Assembly (NCBI GenBank): GCA_034416335.1
Contig: DAOULV010000035.1
Coordinates: forward strand, 1 to 63,800
Origin: MGML01 sp034416335
Lineage (GTDB): Bacteria > Chloroflexota > Dehalococcoidia > Dehalococcoidales > UBA2162
Length of the DNA: 63,800 bases
Direction: 5' to 3'
Part shown: positions 1-9,658 of the stretch, piece by piece
Layout of the letters: every line of letters starts with the position of its first letter
Position numbering within the stretch: position 1 is the first letter of the stretch
The notes under the pieces: generated by a model
The model's input: the letters and a program-made list of their open reading frames with translations, nothing else
What the model was told of the DNA's origin: nothing
The model's database searches: none
Position numbers and translations under genes: made by a program

Positions 1-455
1 TCGATTTCGGTCAGCATACTCTCATGGTAAGAGAGGGAAAAGGCGGACATCAGCGGGTGGTCGCCATATCAGATACCGGATTGCAGGAACTTATAAGTTA
101 CCTGAACGCGGAAAGGCCTGCCAGCCGATCGGACAAGGTATTTCTTGTCCTGAAAGGCAGGAACAGGGGCAAACCATTGACTGTAGGGGCTCTGGATACC
201 ATCATCGAGTACCATAGGAAGAAGGCAAATACTCCAGGGGTGCAATGCCACCGGATGCGCCACACCTGTTTCACCCGGTTACGCCAGGGAGGAATGTCGC
301 TAGAAGCATTGCAGGCTCAAGCCGGGCACAGCAGTATCAATACCACGAGAATATATTTACACCTCTGCCCGAAAGAGCTGCAACAGGAGTATCTGCAGAT
401 GTCCGATAAACTCTTTTCGTCCTTATCAACGAGTGGGAGGTCGGCCAATGACTAG
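1..455 (+). CDS. tyrosine recombinase, C-terminal part (TnpA-like)
   Basis: This is the end of a tyrosine recombinase that begins before the window: the frame is open from base 3 and reads through the Met codon at 24, giving DFGQHTLMVREGKGGHQR, a typical beta-hairpin of the catalytic domain. The HxxR box (HRMRHT), the GH box (AGHSS) and the tyrosine nucleophile (TRIYLHL) are visible. The 3' end overlaps the next recombinase by 23 bases. In Tn554-type elements two or three recombinases (TnpA, TnpB, TnpC) overlap in this way and act together, so a TnpA-like role is inferred. The N-terminal DNA-binding half is not in the window. Confidence 0.85.
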   Translation, partial: DFGQHTLMVREGKGGHQRVVAISDTGLQELISYLNAERPASRSDKVFLVLKGRNRGKPLTVGALDTIIEYHRKKANTPGVQCHRMRHTCFTRLRQGGMSLEALQAQAGHSSINTTRIYLHLCPKELQQEYLQMSDKLFSSLSTSGRSAND

Positions 456-2415
456 TCAACTGCTACTTGGCAAGCCTGCCGACCCCGAATTTATCCTCGA
501 AGGATACCAGGACGAAGCAAATGAGACGACTGACGATATAAAATCCTACCACGACTGCCTGGTGGGGATCTATATGTCGTACCTGAAAGCAGCCGGTTAC
601 TCAGAACTGTTTCAGGAAAAACGCATATTCGAGCGTGGCGCCAGGCGATTCCTTAGTAAATTCCCCGATCCCCAAGAATGGGTAACACTCCCGGTAGAAG
701 AACAATACCGCTGTGATCATAAAGAGCGCAGCTTTGTACATTACCTCATTTTACGCCGTCTTATACCCATGCCGTTAGCCTACATGCTTACTCCCAAACC
801 ACGGTTTTACCAGATGGCTATTCGACTGATGGAACGAGAGAATTTTCTGTATTACAGGGAAGCAGCTCAGCGTCTGAAGTATAGAGAACAGCCTATCAAA
901 GACCAGTTTTGCGCTCTTCTCTGCCTGATGACCTGGACACAGAAGTCTATCGATGCTCTTACCCTCGATGATCTGGATACGTTTATTGAGGAATTACGTA
1001 TCGCATTTTTATCTGTAAAACGGCAACGAAGGTGTACAAGAAACGGGCTTCCGACTCGCTGGGATAGCCAGTTAACTAGCCTGCGTAATGTCCTTTACCA
1101 CATGGGAATCATCCCTCAGCTAACTCGTAGCACTCGAAGAACCAGTTTCGAAAAGCAATGGAAGGATATTCCTCATGGCATTGCCAATCCAGTCCGTCGC
1201 TATCTGCAACAGATGGGATTATCACTCCGCCCCGATTCGGCCTACCAGGAGAAGACCCGTCTATTTCGATTTTTCTCATGGCTGGCCAGCACCAATCCGG
1301 AGGTAACCAGAATCGAGCATATCCAGCGTTTTCATATCGAGGCCTTCAAGGAGTACCTACTGTGGGCGCCTCTCCAACACAAATCAAACGGTCATGGAGA
1401 TGTACTTTGCTCATCGACCAGATATCATTTCCTTGCGGCTTTATACTATTTCTTCAATCGTATAGGCGAGTGGCAGTGGCCGGAAGCACCCAAGAGAGTA
1501 CTGGTATTCCCCGGAGATTTCCCCATAATAGACAAGCCGTCACCGAAATTTCTGGATGAGATATCAGCAGCTAGATTTTTAGAGGCGGCCAGGAATCATC
1601 CTGATCTGTTTACTCGACTCTGTGGGGTAACTCTTATGCTGACCGGGATGCGTCAGGGCGAATTCCTTAACTTGACCGCCGATTGTGTGGTCCAGATCGG
1701 TGAAAATTACTGGCTTCGGGTCCCTCTGGGTAAGATGCACAATGACAGATACATCCCGCTTCATCCGGAAGTAAAACAACTCCTTGATGAATGGGTGGAT
1801 CAGTGCCCGCCGAAAGATCCCTATGATTTCCTCCTTACCCTGCATGGATACCGGCTCGGAAGAGGTAAGGTCGCCCTTGCAGTAGAACGCATCGGTAAGG
1901 CAGCTGGCATTAAGGAACATATTTCGCCACACCGGCTTCGTCACACTTTAGCTACGCTGGCTATAAACCGCGGTATGCCTTTAGAGAGTATCGCCGCGCT
2001 CCTCGGTCATCGCTCTCTCTCCATGACAATGGTCTACGCTCGTATCGGTAACAGAACCGTGCAACAGGAATATACTCAGGTCAGTCATCACCTGGAGGAA
2101 CTCAGCCGGGCAGTCATGCCCAATAAGGGTGAAATGACTCTGGTAGAAGGAGACCAGATGAAACGGCTGCGGCAGGACCACTGGAGGATGCTGGGGAATG
2201 GCTATTGCACCCGGCCGGATGGAGTGCCCTGTGAATACGAAACCATCTGCGAGTCCTGCCCATGCTTTTCGACTACGGTAGAATTTTTACCGGTCCTGAA
2301 CCAGCAGAAACAGGACGCGGAGAATAAAGGACAAACTCAGAGATCGGAGGTATTTAACAGGCTTATCCGGGGCGGGGGCAAGTCTGCTTCTGAAGCTAAT
2401 GCCATACCCTCTTGA
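433..2415 (+). CDS. large tyrosine recombinase (Tn554 TnpB-like)
   Basis: A 660-residue site-specific recombinase. Catalytic residues are Arg407 (TGMRQGEF), H500-R503 (HRLRH), His526 (LLGHRS) and Tyr535 (MVYARI). After the catalytic domain, at roughly residues 590-620, there is a Cys-rich segment (CTRPDGVPCEYETICESC) typical of the long TnpB-type recombinases of the Tn554 group, which are about 630 residues. The start overlaps the upstream recombinase, so the two are probably translationally coupled. No TnpC-like small gene follows; the next 228 bases are AT-rich and empty. This is likely the integration module of an element extending left of the window. Confidence 0.88.
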   Translation: MGGRPMTSQLLLGKPADPEFILEGYQDEANETTDDIKSYHDCLVGIYMSYLKAAGYSELFQEKRIFERGARRFLSKFPDPQEWVTLPVEEQYRCDHKERSFVHYLILRRLIPMPLAYMLTPKPRFYQMAIRLMERENFLYYREAAQRLKYREQPIKDQFCALLCLMTWTQKSIDALTLDDLDTFIEELRIAFLSVKRQRRCTRNGLPTRWDSQLTSLRNVLYHMGIIPQLTRSTRRTSFEKQWKDIPHGIANPVRRYLQQMGLSLRPDSAYQEKTRLFRFFSWLASTNPEVTRIEHIQRFHIEAFKEYLLWAPLQHKSNGHGDVLCSSTRYHFLAALYYFFNRIGEWQWPEAPKRVLVFPGDFPIIDKPSPKFLDEISAARFLEAARNHPDLFTRLCGVTLMLTGMRQGEFLNLTADCVVQIGENYWLRVPLGKMHNDRYIPLHPEVKQLLDEWVDQCPPKDPYDFLLTLHGYRLGRGKVALAVERIGKAAGIKEHISPHRLRHTLATLAINRGMPLESIAALLGHRSLSMTMVYARIGNRTVQQEYTQVSHHLEELSRAVMPNKGEMTLVEGDQMKRLRQDHWRMLGNGYCTRPDGVPCEYETICESCPCFSTTVEFLPVLNQQKQDAENKGQTQRSEVFNRLIRGGGKSASEANAIPS

Positions 2416-2643
2416 CGATTACGTGCATAATAGCACGTTTATCATCCCCTCCCGAGGCCGGTTAAAGGTAGATTAAAACACAAAAGAAAAAGCCCCCGGA
2501 GTGGGTAAGTTTCTCTCAGGTTTGAACTGGTTGTTCAGACGTTCTCTAAAAATGAATTGTTAGTTATCTATTCATTGACTTTAATAGTCATTTAGATTTA
2601 GCATCTACATAAAATATACTAGAGAGTTTATAAAGGCATTATT

Positions 2644-4077
2644 ATGGGTGAATCATGGAGTTCTAAAGTAAAACATCTATTAGGAATCAAACCTGTTGAT
2701 GTTAAAGAGCTTAATATTCGTACCACAAATCCTAAAAAGCAGCAGAAAGTAAATCGTATACACCAAATCCCAGCCGATATTATCATCACAGAGGAATACA
2801 AAACCGTCCGGGATCTGTTAGCAGATGAATGTCCCGTTGTATTTGTTACAGGGAATGCAGGTACTGGAAAATCCACATTGATTCGTTACCTGCGAAGTAT
2901 CATAGATAAAAAATCAGTTGTTGTTGCCCCTACAGGTGTTGCAGCGTTGAACGTTAATGGAGTTACGATACACTCCTTTTTCCGATTTCCACCAAAGATT
3001 CACGAAGAAGAAGACATCAAACTAGTCTATGATAGAAAGCTATATCAAAAGTTAGAACTACTAATAATCGATGAAATCTCTATGGTTCGAGCTGATCTCA
3101 TGGACAGTATAGATAAATTCTTACGAAAAAACCGGTCCAACGATAAACCATTTGGAGGAGTTCAACTTCTCTTGATTGGAGATCTCTTTCAGTTACCACC
3201 AGTCACTACTAATCAAGAATCGGGTGTCCTTCAAGCTAGAGGATATTCGAGCCCATATTTTTTTAGTTCATTCAGTCTACAGAGAACATCATTAGTACCA
3301 ATAGAATTGACTTCATTTTATAGACAGGAGGATAGCTCATTTATTAGTCTTCTCAATCAGATACGTATTGGAGAAAACCTTCAACAGGTAATACCAGAAA
3401 TTAATAACAAATGTCTGCAGCAACAGAACCGTAAAAATATCATTACACTAACCTGTACGAACGATCGGGCAGATCATATTAATATGAGAGAGCTACAAAA
3501 TTTAACCACAAAAGAATACTCATTTAAAGGGAAGTTTAATGGGAAGTTTTCGCTCGAACATGATAAATTACCGTCACCTCTAGACTTGAGATTAAAAAAA
3601 GGCGCTCACGTAATGTTTACGAAGAATGACGAACAGCATCGATGGGTAAACGGAAGTATAGGTATAGTAAAGGAAATTGATAATGAAAACATACGCGTAG
3701 AATTATTTAGTGGAAATAGAGATATCTGTCATGTTCTTCCAGTAAAGTGGGTAAATTATAAATATTCTTATGATCCAATGAACGACAGTATTATATCAGA
3801 TAAAATCGGTGAATATACGCAATATCCGTTAATGCTTGCATGGGCAGTAACAATCCACAAGAGTCAAGGCAAATCACTGGATAATGTACTAGTTGACCTA
3901 GGTAATGGCGCCTTTGCTTCTGGACAGGTTTACGTTGCACTTAGCCGATGCCGATCGATAGACAATATAACACTAGCTCAACCGATTCGAGAAACAGATG
4001 TAAAATGTGATCCAATAATCAGAAGCTTCTATCACAATCTAGCGGCAATGATAGAGGAAACAGAGAACGAATTGTAA
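2644..4077 (+). CDS. PIF1/RecD2-like SF1B DNA helicase
   Basis: A 477-residue helicase expected to unwind DNA 5' to 3'. Walker A is at residues 70-78 (GNAGTGKST), followed by the PIF1-family motif APTGVAALNVNG and HSFF. Walker B is at 143-146 (IIDEISMV), with GDLFQLPPV after it. The C-terminal helicase motifs TIHKSQG and YVALSRC close the fold. The length matches short bacterial PIF1 proteins with no extra nuclease domain. The gene is AT-richer than the recombinases before it. A membrane-anchored RecB/Cas4-type nuclease follows 50 bases downstream, so a helicase-nuclease pair is plausible. Function in defence or element maintenance is inference. Confidence 0.9.
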   Translation: MGESWSSKVKHLLGIKPVDVKELNIRTTNPKKQQKVNRIHQIPADIIITEEYKTVRDLLADECPVVFVTGNAGTGKSTLIRYLRSIIDKKSVVVAPTGVAALNVNGVTIHSFFRFPPKIHEEEDIKLVYDRKLYQKLELLIIDEISMVRADLMDSIDKFLRKNRSNDKPFGGVQLLLIGDLFQLPPVTTNQESGVLQARGYSSPYFFSSFSLQRTSLVPIELTSFYRQEDSSFISLLNQIRIGENLQQVIPEINNKCLQQQNRKNIITLTCTNDRADHINMRELQNLTTKEYSFKGKFNGKFSLEHDKLPSPLDLRLKKGAHVMFTKNDEQHRWVNGSIGIVKEIDNENIRVELFSGNRDICHVLPVKWVNYKYSYDPMNDSIISDKIGEYTQYPLMLAWAVTIHKSQGKSLDNVLVDLGNGAFASGQVYVALSRCRSIDNITLAQPIRETDVKCDPIIRSFYHNLAAMIEETENEL

Positions 4078-4127
4078 CTGTATCAATAGTTACAGAGCTA
4101 AAGAGGAATATTTAGGATATACGAATT

Positions 4128-5048
4128 ATGGGCGATGTAATTTTTATGACTTTATTCTGGATAGCTATAGTTGGGCTTGTAATATGGTATATGTCAAGAG
4201 GTGATAACTCAAAGTCAAAGCAAACCAAAGATAGTTCTAGAATCCAACCTTCATACAGGAAGAAACCATATATAGACAAAGAAATATATAAAAAGAAGAC
4301 TTGGGCTATTAGTCCCGATGAGATATTCCAAAAAGAATATGTTTCATATACAAGAATTAATACATTTAAGACATGTCCAAGGATGTTTGAACTTATATAT
4401 CTTTATAAATATGAGGATGTAAGTGGTAGGGCAGCCCAACTTGGAAGCTTTATTCATGAGATTGTGCGATTATACGCGGAACAACACCAGGATAATTTCC
4501 CTGCTCAAATGAGAACGAGTGATGCGTCGATAGAATTACTAAATCTATATGATCTGGCAAAAGCCACTGTAGAACTGACATATAGTATACCAAGATCAGA
4601 AATAGAACCTTATATTAACCATTTTATAAATTTGAATAAAGAAAATATATTTAACGTGGAATCAGTTGAGTACGAATGTAATACTACGATAGATAAATAT
4701 AGCCTTAAATGTATAATCGATCGGATAGACACTCGAAAAGGAGACAACTCATGCTGTTCCATTATCGATTATAAAACTGGTAAACCGCAGAACGTTAAAA
4801 AGAATCAATTAAATGTGTACGCCTATGCTTTGAGTAATTGTGGGAGGACACCTAACCAATTAAGCATTCAATTCTTAAAAAATGGGACTAAGACCTCGTG
4901 GGAGTATACCCCACTAATACATTCGCAAACAGAGAAGTGGTTGCTAGAGAATATCCAGAAAATTAGTAACACACAAAATTTTAAAAGGATATCATCAGGG
5001 CTATGTGACTATTGTGGAGTTTCCGAATATTGTGACATGGTTCCCTAG
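4128..5048 (+). CDS. membrane-anchored Cas4/RecB-like Fe-S nuclease
   Basis: A 306-residue PD-(D/E)XK nuclease. Residues 5-22 form one membrane segment, followed by a basic linker. The nuclease domain starts near 72 with the conserved SYTRINTFKTCPRMF (Cys83), then LGSFIHE (His110, Glu111), DRID (Asp198) and the core IIDYKTG (Asp214, Lys216) with QLNVYAYAL. The C-terminal Cys293, Cys296 and Cys302 with Cys83 give the four-cysteine 4Fe-4S pattern of Cas4 and AddB. There are no cas genes or CRISPR arrays nearby, so this is not a CRISPR adaptation gene here. It follows the PIF1-like helicase and probably works with it. A membrane tether is unusual for this family. Confidence 0.85.
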   Translation: MGDVIFMTLFWIAIVGLVIWYMSRGDNSKSKQTKDSSRIQPSYRKKPYIDKEIYKKKTWAISPDEIFQKEYVSYTRINTFKTCPRMFELIYLYKYEDVSGRAAQLGSFIHEIVRLYAEQHQDNFPAQMRTSDASIELLNLYDLAKATVELTYSIPRSEIEPYINHFINLNKENIFNVESVEYECNTTIDKYSLKCIIDRIDTRKGDNSCCSIIDYKTGKPQNVKKNQLNVYAYALSNCGRTPNQLSIQFLKNGTKTSWEYTPLIHSQTEKWLLENIQKISNTQNFKRISSGLCDYCGVSEYCDMVP

Positions 5049-5185
5049 TTATATTCGACATCACATCGGTAATACAATAATTGATAACTGACTAAACAAG
5101 CTATTATTCATACAATCTGACGTTTTGTATCCCAATTTAAATAATGAGTATAAAGTGGCTTCGGAATGTGATAACATATTGAGAC

Positions 5186-5734
5186 ATGGATAATAAATTA
5201 CTCATAGTCGATATCGAGACTGATAGCCTTAATATTCAGAGCGCTCATATTCTGGAACTAGCCCTGGCGAACCTCAATCTGCAAACAGGCAAGGTCGATC
5301 TAATTATCGATACACTTGTTCAGCCGGATTGCTCGGAGGAGAGTTGGAAAGGGTGCTGGTTTATTGAGAATTCGGGTGTGCGAGCCGAGGAGATCCGCAG
5401 AGCACCGACCTTCGACATGATACGTTCACAACTTGAACATGAATTCAAGCACCCCGTCACCGCTTACAATACCGAATTCGACTTCAGTATTCTTGACCGG
5501 CATGGAGTAAAGATTCCACAACCATGGCCATGCCTTATGCGAACTTGTACACCGATTCTTAAACTGCCTGGTAACTACGGTGACTATAAATATCCCAAAT
5601 TTACTGAAGCATGGCATTACTTCTTCCATTCCGAGCGTCTTGTCGAGACTCACCGGGCTGGTCCCGATGCTATCAATGAGGCAAAGATGGCGTTTGAATT
5701 GTACAGAGGTGGGCATCTCAACGCTCCGGACTAA
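5186..5734 (+). CDS. DnaQ-like DEDDh 3'-5' exonuclease
   Basis: A 182-residue exonuclease of the DnaQ fold. The first metal site is IVDIETD (Asp9, Glu11). The middle motif is NTEFDFSILDRHG, and the end motif is HRAGPDA, the H-x4-D form of the DEDDh class. The size is that of a stand-alone exonuclease domain, as in polymerase III epsilon homologues carried by plasmids and phages. It lies on the plus strand downstream of the helicase and nuclease genes but is separated by 137 bases, so it may have its own promoter. A proofreading or DNA-degradation role is inferred from the family. Confidence 0.85.
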   Translation: MDNKLLIVDIETDSLNIQSAHILELALANLNLQTGKVDLIIDTLVQPDCSEESWKGCWFIENSGVRAEEIRRAPTFDMIRSQLEHEFKHPVTAYNTEFDFSILDRHGVKIPQPWPCLMRTCTPILKLPGNYGDYKYPKFTEAWHYFFHSERLVETHRAGPDAINEAKMAFELYRGGHLNAPD

Positions 5735-5994
5735 GACGATCTCATTTTTCCATGTCTTTCTGGATGAGCAAACTAGAGCAGATTTTATGCTTCTTCCTAT
5801 TACTGAAAAAACGGGCGTAATCTATCCATTCTTAATACAATATATAAATACTTAACAACAAAACTAACTTTGTTCAACCGAGTAGATTCAAGAGGTTTAA
5901 ACTTAGCCCGACATTCATACACGACTGGTTTTGCCCTGAATCATTCTATAAGTGTATATTCTTATAGAGGTTTTTATGGGCTTGGAGGTTAGAT

Positions 5995-6171
5995 ATGTAC
6001 GGCAACGAAGAGGGTCAGATAATTGGGCTAAATAGGAAACTCAACGATCTGATTAAAGCGGTAGAAAAAGCTGTTCAAGAAATGGATAAGACCGGTTACT
6101 CAAACGAAGTGAAAGAAATGTTGAATCTAGCTGTCGAAAAAGCACGCCGCAAGAAAAAATCCTATGATTAA
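5995..6171 (+). CDS. small charged protein of unknown function
   Basis: A 58-residue protein beginning MYGNEEGQIIGLNRKL and ending KARRKKKSYD, rich in Lys and Glu and predicted to be two helices. The start is supported by a strong Shine-Dalgarno (GGAGG at 5984-5988) seven bases upstream. I do not recognise the family. Its size and charge suit a small regulator or antitoxin-like protein, but nothing in the sequence shows this. The 260 bases before it (5735-5994) hold no other gene I can support. Confidence 0.6.
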   Translation: MYGNEEGQIIGLNRKLNDLIKAVEKAVQEMDKTGYSNEVKEMLNLAVEKARRKKKSYD

Positions 6172-6324
6172 ATGCCCTAAGGTAAACAAAACTCGGAAAT
6201 GCTACCTTATTTTCGAAAAAGCATAAGCTATAATAAGCAGAAGTGGATAAACCGAGGATAAAACTGTCATTACTTTCTAGGTAAGTCGCCTACTATCAGG
6301 AAAAACTTATCGACCAGTCATAAA

Positions 6325-8451
6325 TTAGACTGGAAGTTCAATAAGGTGGTCTGCCAAGGTGTCCAGGTCGTTTCTTAAGGTAAAGATTATAACCTGGTGC
6401 TCATTACTCAGGCTTTTTAAAGATTCTATAGTATTAGTGAGTCTAGGTTCATCGAAATTAGTAAATGGATCGTCAAGTATCAATGGCGGTTTATTTAAAT
6501 CGAATATCAGACGTGCCAAAGCAATGCGGCAAGCAAGATAAAATTCATCGATAGCTCCGCCACTAAGCTCTTCAGGTTTTGCCCAGTCCCCTTTTTCTTC
6601 TGAAAATATCTGGAAGTCCAGTGTATCATCGCCGTGTTTAACCTGTTTGTATTTCCCTCTGGTGAACGTTTCGAAAAATAGTTGTATTTCACCTTCTAGC
6701 AAATCATTGGCAGACGTCAGTGTATTGTCTCTTGCAGAAGCAATAAATTCCTGCGTTAACTGTAATACCTTTAACCTGTGCTTTTCACGGATTAACCTGT
6801 TTGTAGTTGATTCCAAGATTTCTTCGTACCGTGTTAGATCGTCGGCGTTGTATCTGGCTTTTCTTATACTTATCTCGCACTCTTTTATTGTCTCGATGTA
6901 TTCCTTTTGCCTTGACCGTAACTGTTCCGCCTCCCTTTCTAACTGTACGTATTCGCTGGGAGAAATCTTCGTGTTTTTCAGGTCATCAGTCAGCTTAGAA
7001 CGTTCTTCTGCTAATGACCTGGCTTTCTCATTTTGCTCTTTTTCACGTTGTTCAATTGTCTGGGAGCCACGTTTCCCAATTAACCGGTTTTCAGCGGCTA
7101 CGAATGCATTTTGTAACCTGGTATATTCTTTATCCCTTTCTCTGAATTCACTAACGCTTTCACAATTGACCTTTGAAAGATAGCCCTGTATTGCCAATTC
7201 GCTATTCTTTAATCCATCCTGCATTTGAGTCACACGATTCTGCATCTGAGATAGTCGTTCAACAAGTTGGTTAATCGAATTCCTCACGAGCAACGCAGCA
7301 ATGATATATACCAGGCCGGCAATTCCAACAGCAATTATTGCCGGGTGAATAAAAAATCCGGCAAAGCCAAAAATCGCGACGGTAACACCAATAACCAGAC
7401 TAGTTTTAGAAGACAACCGTTTCGATGCAGCTTTTCTTTCAAACTGAGACGTAATCGTTTCCGCTTCATGTTCCACCAGTTCAAGATCACTACTTATCTT
7501 CTTGTGTTCAGCTTCGAGTCTTATGAGAGATGTTCGCACTTCTTCGATCAGGTCAGAATCACTAAAACCATCGATTTTAGATAATTCCTCCTTCGCTTTT
7601 CTAGAGTCACTTTCCATCGACTTGATTTCATTAATGGTTTGATAAACCTCATTAAATTCTGATTCAAAATATTCTATTCTGGTTTCGATATCCTGTCGCT
7701 GTTTGTTCTTCTTCAGCAAAGATTCGATTTCCCCAAGCTTAACCTCAATTTCATTAAGTGCGTTTTGGGAGTCAACCATTTGAATTTTTTGATCTTCAAC
7801 GTCATTCACTTCCACTTTAATTGCATCAAGCTTTCTTTCTTGCTGTTCCAGTTCCTGTGATAAACGCGCAACTTCACCGGGAGAACGTGTCAACCTCTCC
7901 ATGCCCTTGGTCAGTTGGCTGATTTTTTTTGATAGGTTGGTAATTATTGATGCTGCGGTTGTATGTTCTGAACCTCCGGTGACTATTTCTTCCAGGCTTG
8001 CACCGATTTGTTTTTTACCGGCACTTATCTCTCTGATCTCATCCTGACGTATTATTGAAGTTGACAAAAACAAGTCCGAGGAGATGGTGCCAATAACCTG
8101 GGATAGCTTTTCATTTATCTCTTTTACTGTCTTCCACTCGTCGCCTGTGATTTTATCAGTTAGTATTATCGTTTTTGCATTGAAATCTTTTTCCAGCACA
8201 TACTCGTTGCCATCATGGTTAAATTCGACGAGAGTCTTGCTTTTATTTTCGGATCCCCATCTTTGATAAGTGTCTAAATCTTTGCTTGTACTTTTTGGAT
8301 TATCGAACAACGACACCTTAATTCCTTCGAGTAATGTGGATTTCCCGGTTTCATTCAAGGGACCTTTAATGACATTGATACCAGGTCTGAACTCATGATC
8401 GATATGTTTGAATCTTTTAAAATTATCCAGACTGATCCTTTGTAACAGCAT
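6325..8451 (-). CDS. SbcC/Rad50-like ATPase with membrane hairpin (YhaN-like)
   Basis: A 708-residue SMC-like ATPase, partner of the SbcD-like gene. The start is the ATG at 8451, which overlaps the sbcD stop (TAATG); a longer frame upstream lies inside sbcD. Walker A is GPLNETGKST (30-39); the signature LSGG is at 629-632 and Walker B is PLILDDPF near 656-663. Long coiled coils fill 180-340 and 390-560. Where Rad50/SbcC carries the CxxC zinc hook there is instead a hydrophobic hairpin (about 350-389, containing IGVTVAIFGFAGFF), as in Bacillus YhaN. The complex should therefore sit on the membrane. Nuclease control in DNA repair or defence is inferred. Confidence 0.85.
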   Translation of the reverse strand: MLLQRISLDNFKRFKHIDHEFRPGINVIKGPLNETGKSTLLEGIKVSLFDNPKSTSKDLDTYQRWGSENKSKTLVEFNHDGNEYVLEKDFNAKTIILTDKITGDEWKTVKEINEKLSQVIGTISSDLFLSTSIIRQDEIREISAGKKQIGASLEEIVTGGSEHTTAASIITNLSKKISQLTKGMERLTRSPGEVARLSQELEQQERKLDAIKVEVNDVEDQKIQMVDSQNALNEIEVKLGEIESLLKKNKQRQDIETRIEYFESEFNEVYQTINEIKSMESDSRKAKEELSKIDGFSDSDLIEEVRTSLIRLEAEHKKISSDLELVEHEAETITSQFERKAASKRLSSKTSLVIGVTVAIFGFAGFFIHPAIIAVGIAGLVYIIAALLVRNSINQLVERLSQMQNRVTQMQDGLKNSELAIQGYLSKVNCESVSEFRERDKEYTRLQNAFVAAENRLIGKRGSQTIEQREKEQNEKARSLAEERSKLTDDLKNTKISPSEYVQLEREAEQLRSRQKEYIETIKECEISIRKARYNADDLTRYEEILESTTNRLIREKHRLKVLQLTQEFIASARDNTLTSANDLLEGEIQLFFETFTRGKYKQVKHGDDTLDFQIFSEEKGDWAKPEELSGGAIDEFYLACRIALARLIFDLNKPPLILDDPFTNFDEPRLTNTIESLKSLSNEHQVIIFTLRNDLDTLADHLIELPV

Positions 8452-9587
8452 TAAATCACATCCTTTCCCTGAAGCAGGGCAAGACCATACTGCAAGGCTT
8501 CTTCTGCTATTACTTTTTCTTCTACATGACATGATTCTATGTGTTCAGTCATCAGTTGAATGAACTTCGTCACTATAAGCTGATCCTGATATGAATCTAT
8601 TGAAAAATCTGTTAGCCTTGGGTGCGATTCATCAACAATCCTGAGATGGAAAAAGCTTTCTCCAAAATTAGCCTCAAGATCTTGAGGGGATATGATCAGG
8701 TCTTCATTCCTCAATCCATTTAAAACGACTCTTCTGCTCAAGTTTGGATCCGATCCCTCAGAGATTCGTTGCTTTAACTCTGAAGTATCGCCGATGTCAG
8801 ATAGATCCACTTCTATCTCATCGCAATAACGATTGCTTATTCGGCGTATTTCTCTTTCGATAGTACCCGATTCTTTAATCGTTACTAATACAACACTACC
8901 CGGTTCTTTCTGATCTGTCGATATCATTTCAGGGGGGCCGGCATATTGCGTAATTACGCCGTCAGTTGTACATGCGTATGGACGATGCCAATGCCCCAGC
9001 GCAATGTAATGCATACCACTATTTTGGATCTCATCAATGGAAAATACATGGTCGTCCTCGGCAATTTGGCCAGGGATATTGAGTGATCCGTGCGCCATGG
9101 CAACGTGGAACCTTGTTTCTGTCATACGCTTTAAACCGTTCAGGGGACTCGTGTATGATTTATTGGATAGGTTCGGTCTACCGTATATTGTCAGGTCTAT
9201 TTCCGGAAATTCTTTATACTGCCATTCGTCGTTTTTAAAAACGGTTAGATATGAACACAGATTCTCGAGATCGTATTTTCTATATACGGACCGATTATCG
9301 TAGCAGTCATGGGTACCGGGGATAATGCATACTGCGATATTGCTTTCGGCAAGCAGTTGAAATTGCTCGACTACCAGATCAATATTCGTCTTTGATTGTT
9401 CATTCGAATCAAAAAGATCACCGGCAATGAGGACGACGTTGACGTTTTCATCTTTCGCAAGAGTAGTAATTTTCTTAAAACTCGATTTCAAATGATCACG
9501 TTGCAGTGCGCCTTTTTCACCCAAGCCAAGAAACTTTGCCCCAAGATGTATATCAGCGGTATGCAGGAGTTTTAACAATGAACTCAC
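8451..9587 (-). CDS. SbcD/Mre11-like metallophosphoesterase (YhaO-like)
   Basis: A 378-residue nuclease subunit. Metal ligands follow the Mre11 pattern: D12-x-H14 (HTADIHLG), GDLFD (Asp57), GTHD at 91-94, MAHGS, and GHWHRP. In the fourth motif the usual Asn of GNHD is Thr (GTHD), which may weaken catalysis. The C-terminal part resembles the capping domain. It is coupled to the SbcC-like gene by a TAATG overlap. With the membrane hairpin of its partner it matches the YhaO/YhaN arrangement rather than classical SbcCD. It lies directly downstream of the BrxD/helicase operon on the same strand. Confidence 0.88.
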   Translation of the reverse strand: MSSLLKLLHTADIHLGAKFLGLGEKGALQRDHLKSSFKKITTLAKDENVNVVLIAGDLFDSNEQSKTNIDLVVEQFQLLAESNIAVCIIPGTHDCYDNRSVYRKYDLENLCSYLTVFKNDEWQYKEFPEIDLTIYGRPNLSNKSYTSPLNGLKRMTETRFHVAMAHGSLNIPGQIAEDDHVFSIDEIQNSGMHYIALGHWHRPYACTTDGVITQYAGPPEMISTDQKEPGSVVLVTIKESGTIEREIRRISNRYCDEIEVDLSDIGDTSELKQRISEGSDPNLSRRVVLNGLRNEDLIISPQDLEANFGESFFHLRIVDESHPRLTDFSIDSYQDQLIVTKFIQLMTEHIESCHVEEKVIAEEALQYGLALLQGKDVI

Positions 9588-9658
9588 TCCTTCTTGTAGT
9601 TGCTCGAGATAATCAAGATTAATCTCCTATTATATCACCTGATAAATCAGAGAATATG

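Noticed and set aside
8452..8532. 27-codon N-terminal extension of the SbcC-like gene
   Set aside because: It lies inside sbcD and lacks conserved sequence; the TAATG-coupled start gives the normal N-terminus.
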